A stretch of 26,047 nt of DNA from an uncultured Prevotellaceae bacterium (GTDB lineage: Bacteria; Bacteroidota; Bacteroidia; Bacteroidales; Bacteroidaceae), in contig CAMJAO010000005.1 of assembly GCA_946403615.1 (NCBI GenBank), positions 1 through 26,047 on the forward strand. Direction: 5' to 3'. The notes beneath the pieces were generated by a model. The model saw only the letters and a program-made list of their open reading frames with translations. It was not told the DNA's origin and did no database searches. Of this stretch, positions 22,582 to 26,047 are shown piece by piece. The translations under genes were made by a program, and so were the position numbers. How positions within the stretch are numbered: position 1 is the stretch's first letter; each line of letters starts with the position of its first letter.

Positions 22582-22586
22582 GGAGG
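22582..22586 (+). promoter_or_regulatory. Strong Shine-Dalgarno before corA
   Basis: GGAGG lies 9 bases before the ATG at 22596. No other well-supported gene start in this window has a comparable site, as expected for Bacteroidetes, so it stands out and fixes the start. Confidence 0.7.
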
Positions 22587-22595
22587 TCAAAGCAA

Positions 22596-23522
22596 ATGAA
22601 GACATACTGGAACACGACCAACGGGTTGACCAAACTCGATGAATGGCAGCCGAACTGCTGGATACAGGTTACCTGTCCCACGGAAGAAGACCAGCGCGAG
22701 CTGGAGAAAAGATTTTCCATCCCCGATTACTTCATGTCAGACGTCAGCGATACCGACGAGCGTGCCCGTTATGAGTACGACGACGGTTGGATGCTGATCA
22801 TCCTCCGTATCCCCTACGTCAAGGAGATACGTTCGCGCACGCCCTATACGACAGTGCCGCTGGGTATCATCCATAAGCGCGACGTGACCATCACCGTGTG
22901 TTATTACGAGACCAATATGATGATTGATTTCGTGTCGTTCCAGCAGAAGCGCGGCGAGGGGTTCACCGACTATGTCGACATGACCTTCCGTCTGTTCCTC
23001 TCCTCGTCGGTATGGTATCTGAAGCGGTTGAAGCAGATCAGCAGCCTGATAGACAAGGCCAAGCGCAACCTCGACCATGATATCAACAACGAGTCGCTCA
23101 TCGGACTGTCGCGTCTGCAAGACTCACTCACCTACTTCATCACCTCCATTCGTGGCAATGAGAACCTGTTGGCGAAACTGAAGTTCAAATTGCAGGTCGA
23201 TGAATTGGACGCCGACCTTATCGAGGACGTGAACATCGAGATGAGTCAGGCGCGCGAAACGACCAACATCTACGCCGACATCCTGGAATCGACCATGGAC
23301 ACCTATTCGAGCATCATCAACAACAACATGAACACCGTGATGCGTACGCTCACATCTGTGTCCATTCTTATGATGTTCCCCACATTGATAGCGTCACTGT
23401 TTGGCATGAACCTCATCAACGGTATGGAGACCAACCCGGTGGGATTCCCCGTGGCCATGCTCATTTCAGTGGTCGTCTCAGTGGCCATTTGGTGGCTTTT
23501 CAGGCACAAACGACTCATATAA
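22596..23522 (+). CDS. corA: CorA-family divalent metal ion transporter
   Basis: The product has 308 residues, typical for CorA. The N-terminal 250 residues form the cytoplasmic alpha/beta and long-helix domain. Two C-terminal membrane helices follow (about 252-270 and 283-301), joined by the signature GMN at 270-272 in LFGMNLINGM, and the basic tail RHKRLI faces the cytoplasm. CorA forms a pentameric Mg2+ channel gated by cytoplasmic Mg2+. The gene has its own consensus promoter, a 125-base leader with a tiny ORF and hairpin, and an unusual Shine-Dalgarno. The following DUF349 gene has a separate promoter. Confidence 0.93.
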   Translation: MKTYWNTTNGLTKLDEWQPNCWIQVTCPTEEDQRELEKRFSIPDYFMSDVSDTDERARYEYDDGWMLIILRIPYVKEIRSRTPYTTVPLGIIHKRDVTITVCYYETNMMIDFVSFQQKRGEGFTDYVDMTFRLFLSSSVWYLKRLKQISSLIDKAKRNLDHDINNESLIGLSRLQDSLTYFITSIRGNENLLAKLKFKLQVDELDADLIEDVNIEMSQARETTNIYADILESTMDTYSSIINNNMNTVMRTLTSVSILMMFPTLIASLFGMNLINGMETNPVGFPVAMLISVVVSVAIWWLFRHKRLI

Positions 23523-23576
23523 TCAATTTTTTTTGAAAAAAACGGATTAAATTTAGGTCATTTCGTTTTTTTTACC

Positions 23577-23584
23577 TAAGTTTG
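23577..23584 (+). promoter_or_regulatory. -7 box of the DUF349 gene
   Basis: TAAGTTTG followed by CA matches TAnnTTTG. A TTTA at 23552-23555, 21 bases upstream, may be the -33 element. The leader to the ATG at 23674 would be about 80 bases and contains GTGTGTG (23596-23602), which can pair with CACACAC (23625-23631), and an overlapping alternative stem GTGCG (23600-23604) / CGCAC (23613-23617). Confidence 0.55.
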
Positions 23585-23673
23585 CAGTTTGTAAGGTGTG
23601 TGCGCATGCATACGCACGGATATCCACACACTTATCTGATAGCAAATAACCGAATCTATAACTAAAACGTTAC

Positions 23674-25812
23674 ATGATGGACTCTCAAGACAACACCCTG
23701 ATCCAGGGAACACCAGAGGAAGAGAAAAAAGTAGAAGAAACCGCTCAGGAAGTAGAACAACCCCAACCCGCTGAGGCCGCTCCCGCCGAGGAAGAGGCTG
23801 CCGCTGAGGAAGAGGCTGCCGCTGAGGAAGAAGTTGCCGCTCCTGCAGAAGAAGAGGCTGCGCCCGCTGAGGAAGAAGTTGCCGCTCCCGCCGAAGAAGA
23901 GGCTGCTCCCGCCGAGGAAGAAGTTGCCGCTCCTGCCGAGGAAGAAGTTGCTGCTCCCGCCGAGGAAGAAGTTGCCGCTCCCGCCGAGGAAGAAGTTGCT
24001 GCTCCCGCAGAGGAAGAGGCTGCTCCCGCAGAGGAAGAGGCTGCCGCTCCTGCAGAGGAAGAGGCTGCTCCTGCCGAGGAGAAAGTATATGCCAACAAGG
24101 CAGAGATACTGGAGCGTGTCAAGGAATTGGCTCACGGCGACAGCGTCCCCGAGAAAGACGAGGTAGAGCACCTGAAGACTCTCTTCTACAAGATGCACAA
24201 CGCTGAGCGTGAAGCACAGTTGAAAGAATATCTCGAAAATGGTGGCGACCCCGAGACTTATCAGGCTGCGCCCGACGCACTGGAAGAGACCTTCAAGGCC
24301 GAGATGGTGCTCATCAGAGAGATGCGCGCCCGTGCTTTCCAGGAGTTGGAGAAAGAGAAGGAAGAGAATCTGAAACGGAAACTCGCCATCATCGAGAAAA
24401 TCAAGAATATGGCCACCTCGCCCGAGGAAGCCAACCGTTCTTATCAGGAGTTCAAACGCTTGCAGCAGGAATGGAAAGAAATCAAAGCCGTGCCCGCAGA
24501 GCGCTCGAGCGAACTGTGGCGCACCTATCAGCACAACGTGGAACAGTTCTACGACCTGCTGAAGCTCAACAGCGAGGCCCGCGAATACGATTTCAAGAAA
24601 AACCTTGAGATGAAGACGCGTGTCTGCGAGGCTGCCGAGCGTCTGGCCGATGAGCCCGATGTCATCAGCGCTTTCCACCAGTTGCAGGAGCTGCACCAGC
24701 AGTACCGCGAGATTGGTCCCGTGAGCAAAGAGTTGCGCGACGAGATGTGGGCCCGCTTCAGAGCCGCCTCCTCTGTCGTCAACAAGCGCCACCAGCAGCA
24801 CTTCGAGGAATTGCGTTCGAAAGAGGAGGAGAATCTGGCACGCAAGACCGAATTGTGCGAGAAGGTAGAGGCCATCATCGCCGAAGAGAACAAGAGCGCA
24901 GCCGACTGGGAGCGCCACACACGTCAGATCATCGAGTTGCAGGCCGAATGGAAGACCATCGGTTTCGCACCCCAGAAGATGAACGTGAAAATATTCGAGC
25001 GTTTCCGCGCCGCCTGCGACGATTTCTTCGGACGTAAGACCCAGTTCTTCCGCGATATGAAGGCACAGTTTGCCGAGAACGCCGAGAAGAAACGTGCACT
25101 TGTGGCACAAGCACAGGAGCTGCAGGACAGCACCGACTGGAAATCAACCTCCGACAAACTCATCGCACTGCAGAAGGAATGGAAGAAAATCGGCACAGTG
25201 CCCAAGAAACAGGGCGACCAGCTGTGGAACGACTTCCTCACCGCTTGCAACAAGTTCTTCGAGGCACGCAATGCCGCCAACGCCGGCACACGCAACGAGG
25301 AGCGCGAGAATCTGGCCAAGAAACGCGACATCATCGCCCAACTGAAAGCAGCAGCCGAAGAGGGTGGCGACGACGTCAGAGACAAGATTCACCAACTCGT
25401 AGAAGAGTATCAGGCAGTGGGTCATGTGCCCTACCGTGAGAAAGACAAACTCTACAAGGAGTATCACGAAGTGCTCGACAAGATTTACAAGGAGTTGAAC
25501 ATCTCCTTCAACCGCCGTCGTCTCGACAATTTCCGCAGCAACCTGAAGAACGTGGCAGAGAAAGGCGCCAATGCGCTTGACAACGAACGTACACGTCTCA
25601 TGCACCGCTATGAGACCTTGAAACAGGAAATCCAGACCTATGAGAACAACATCGGTTTCCTCAGCGTGTCGAGCAAGAAGGGAAACAGCCTCATCGACGA
25701 GATGAACCGCAAGGTAGACAAGCTCAAGGACGACCTGAAACTCGTCTACGACAAGATCAAAGCCATCGACGAGAGCGCAAAGAAAGAAGAAGCTCCCGAG
25801 GAAGAGGCATAA
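23674..25812 (+). CDS. DUF349 repeat protein with acidic Ala/Pro/Glu-rich N-terminus
   Basis: The product has 712 residues. Residues about 28-132 are a low-complexity acidic region built from AAPAEEE-like units of 6-8 residues, probably disordered. The rest, about 140-700, is helical and contains several DUF349 units, recognisable by recurrent motifs such as LQQEWKEIKAVP, LQAEWKTIGFAP and LQKEWKKIGTVP followed by W..F..ACN.FF. The C-terminus returns to a Glu/Ala tail. DUF349 proteins are intracellular and of unknown biochemical function. Two ATGs (23674, 23677) are adjacent. The stop codon is followed at once, in the same frame, by BspA-type LRR sequence, which is not part of this family. Confidence 0.9.
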   Translation: MMDSQDNTLIQGTPEEEKKVEETAQEVEQPQPAEAAPAEEEAAAEEEAAAEEEVAAPAEEEAAPAEEEVAAPAEEEAAPAEEEVAAPAEEEVAAPAEEEVAAPAEEEVAAPAEEEAAPAEEEAAAPAEEEAAPAEEKVYANKAEILERVKELAHGDSVPEKDEVEHLKTLFYKMHNAEREAQLKEYLENGGDPETYQAAPDALEETFKAEMVLIREMRARAFQELEKEKEENLKRKLAIIEKIKNMATSPEEANRSYQEFKRLQQEWKEIKAVPAERSSELWRTYQHNVEQFYDLLKLNSEAREYDFKKNLEMKTRVCEAAERLADEPDVISAFHQLQELHQQYREIGPVSKELRDEMWARFRAASSVVNKRHQQHFEELRSKEEENLARKTELCEKVEAIIAEENKSAADWERHTRQIIELQAEWKTIGFAPQKMNVKIFERFRAACDDFFGRKTQFFRDMKAQFAENAEKKRALVAQAQELQDSTDWKSTSDKLIALQKEWKKIGTVPKKQGDQLWNDFLTACNKFFEARNAANAGTRNEERENLAKKRDIIAQLKAAAEEGGDDVRDKIHQLVEEYQAVGHVPYREKDKLYKEYHEVLDKIYKELNISFNRRRLDNFRSNLKNVAEKGANALDNERTRLMHRYETLKQEIQTYENNIGFLSVSSKKGNSLIDEMNRKVDKLKDDLKLVYDKIKAIDESAKKEEAPEEEA

Positions 25813-26047
25813 TCCAGCGGCCTGACCTCCGTGACCATCCCCAAATCGGTGACCTCGATCGGGCGCAATGTTTTCTTACAATGCTACAAACTGGTCTCTG
25901 TCAAGGTGGAAAGCGGCAACACGGTTTACGATTCCCGTGAGGATTGCAACGCCATCATCGAAACAAGCACCAACACGTTGGTTGCCGGTTGTAAAAGCAC
26001 GGTCATCCCCAACACCGTCACGACTATCGGAGACTTTGCCTTCAGCA
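25813..26047 (+). pseudogene. 5'-truncated BspA-like LRR coding sequence, runs off the window
   Basis: From the base after the DUF349 stop codon to the window end, the same frame stays open for 78 codons and reads as BspA-type LRR: SSGLTSVTIPKSVTSIG, then a segment ending NTVYDSREDCNAII, then VIPNTVTTIGDFAFS. It begins in the middle of a repeat unit, with no start codon, signal peptide, promoter or intergenic DNA. It is richer in G and C than the LRR gene at 20382 and belongs to a different subtype with the SGNTVYDSR insert. It is either a remnant of a deleted LRR gene, a recombination junction, or an assembly join. Read-through of the TAA cannot be excluded. Confidence 0.8.

Noticed and set aside
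23662..25110. A 482-codon open frame on the minus strand opposite the DUF349 gene
   Set aside because: It is a by-product of the strong codon bias and Glu/Ala/Lys-rich composition of the plus-strand gene. Its translation is Leu/Phe/Gly/Ser low complexity, with no promoter or recognisable domain.

Overview
The window looks like chromosomal DNA of a Bacteroidales bacterium, most likely Prevotella or a close relative. Several genes are preceded by the Bacteroidetes-type promoter (TTTG, about 19-21 bases, then TAnnTTTG), for example before corA, the BspA-like gene, the Nif3 gene and the nuclease gene. Shine-Dalgarno sequences are nearly absent, corA being the exception. BspA-type leucine-rich repeats, a DUF4922/SpoIID protein and the short repeats in the gaps fit that group. 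I see no rRNA, tRNA, transposase or CRISPR array.

Layout. 1-2200: a TerB/J-domain protein, a small unknown protein and a small secreted protein; the last two converge on a perfect 17-bp hairpin. 2371-5173 (minus): a zinc-ribbon coiled-coil protein with a Nif3-family protein upstream, then a lipoprotein DNA/RNA endonuclease. 5281-8593 (plus): aguA-aguB (agmatine to putrescine) followed by a UmuC-type polymerase. 8698-11282 (minus): a membrane flippase-like protein and pepD. 11399-18500 (plus): a 1267-residue fusion (two glycosyltransferase-like domains, DUF4922/HIT-like, SpoIID), two AmpG-like MFS transporters and umuD, which overlaps the second transporter by 4 bases. 18648-19972 (plus): an ECF sigma factor, an overlapping small membrane protein (candidate anti-sigma) and another membrane protein. 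20382-22310: a secreted BspA-like protein with 20 repeats of 23 residues. 22596-25812: corA, with a leader ORF and hairpin, and a DUF349 protein. From 25813 to the window end, a second BspA-like coding sequence starts in mid-repeat, in frame, directly after the DUF349 stop codon and without a start codon.

How the genes work together. AguA and AguB are consecutive steps of putrescine synthesis. UmuD and UmuC should form one translesion polymerase although they lie 9.4 kb apart in unrelated operons. The SpoIID fusion next to two AmpG-like permeases suggests handling of cell-wall sugars or muropeptides; this is inference. The sigma factor and the small membrane protein look like a regulator/anti-regulator pair.

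The most unusual structure is between the genes. Short-period arrays (7, 8, 9 or 10 bp) sit at or just past many stop codons, including a CCTAGG-rich family with a 10-bp period near one DNA helical turn. A second family of GC-rich palindromes behaves similarly. Both families have in places become coding sequence, as C-terminal tails or a linker.
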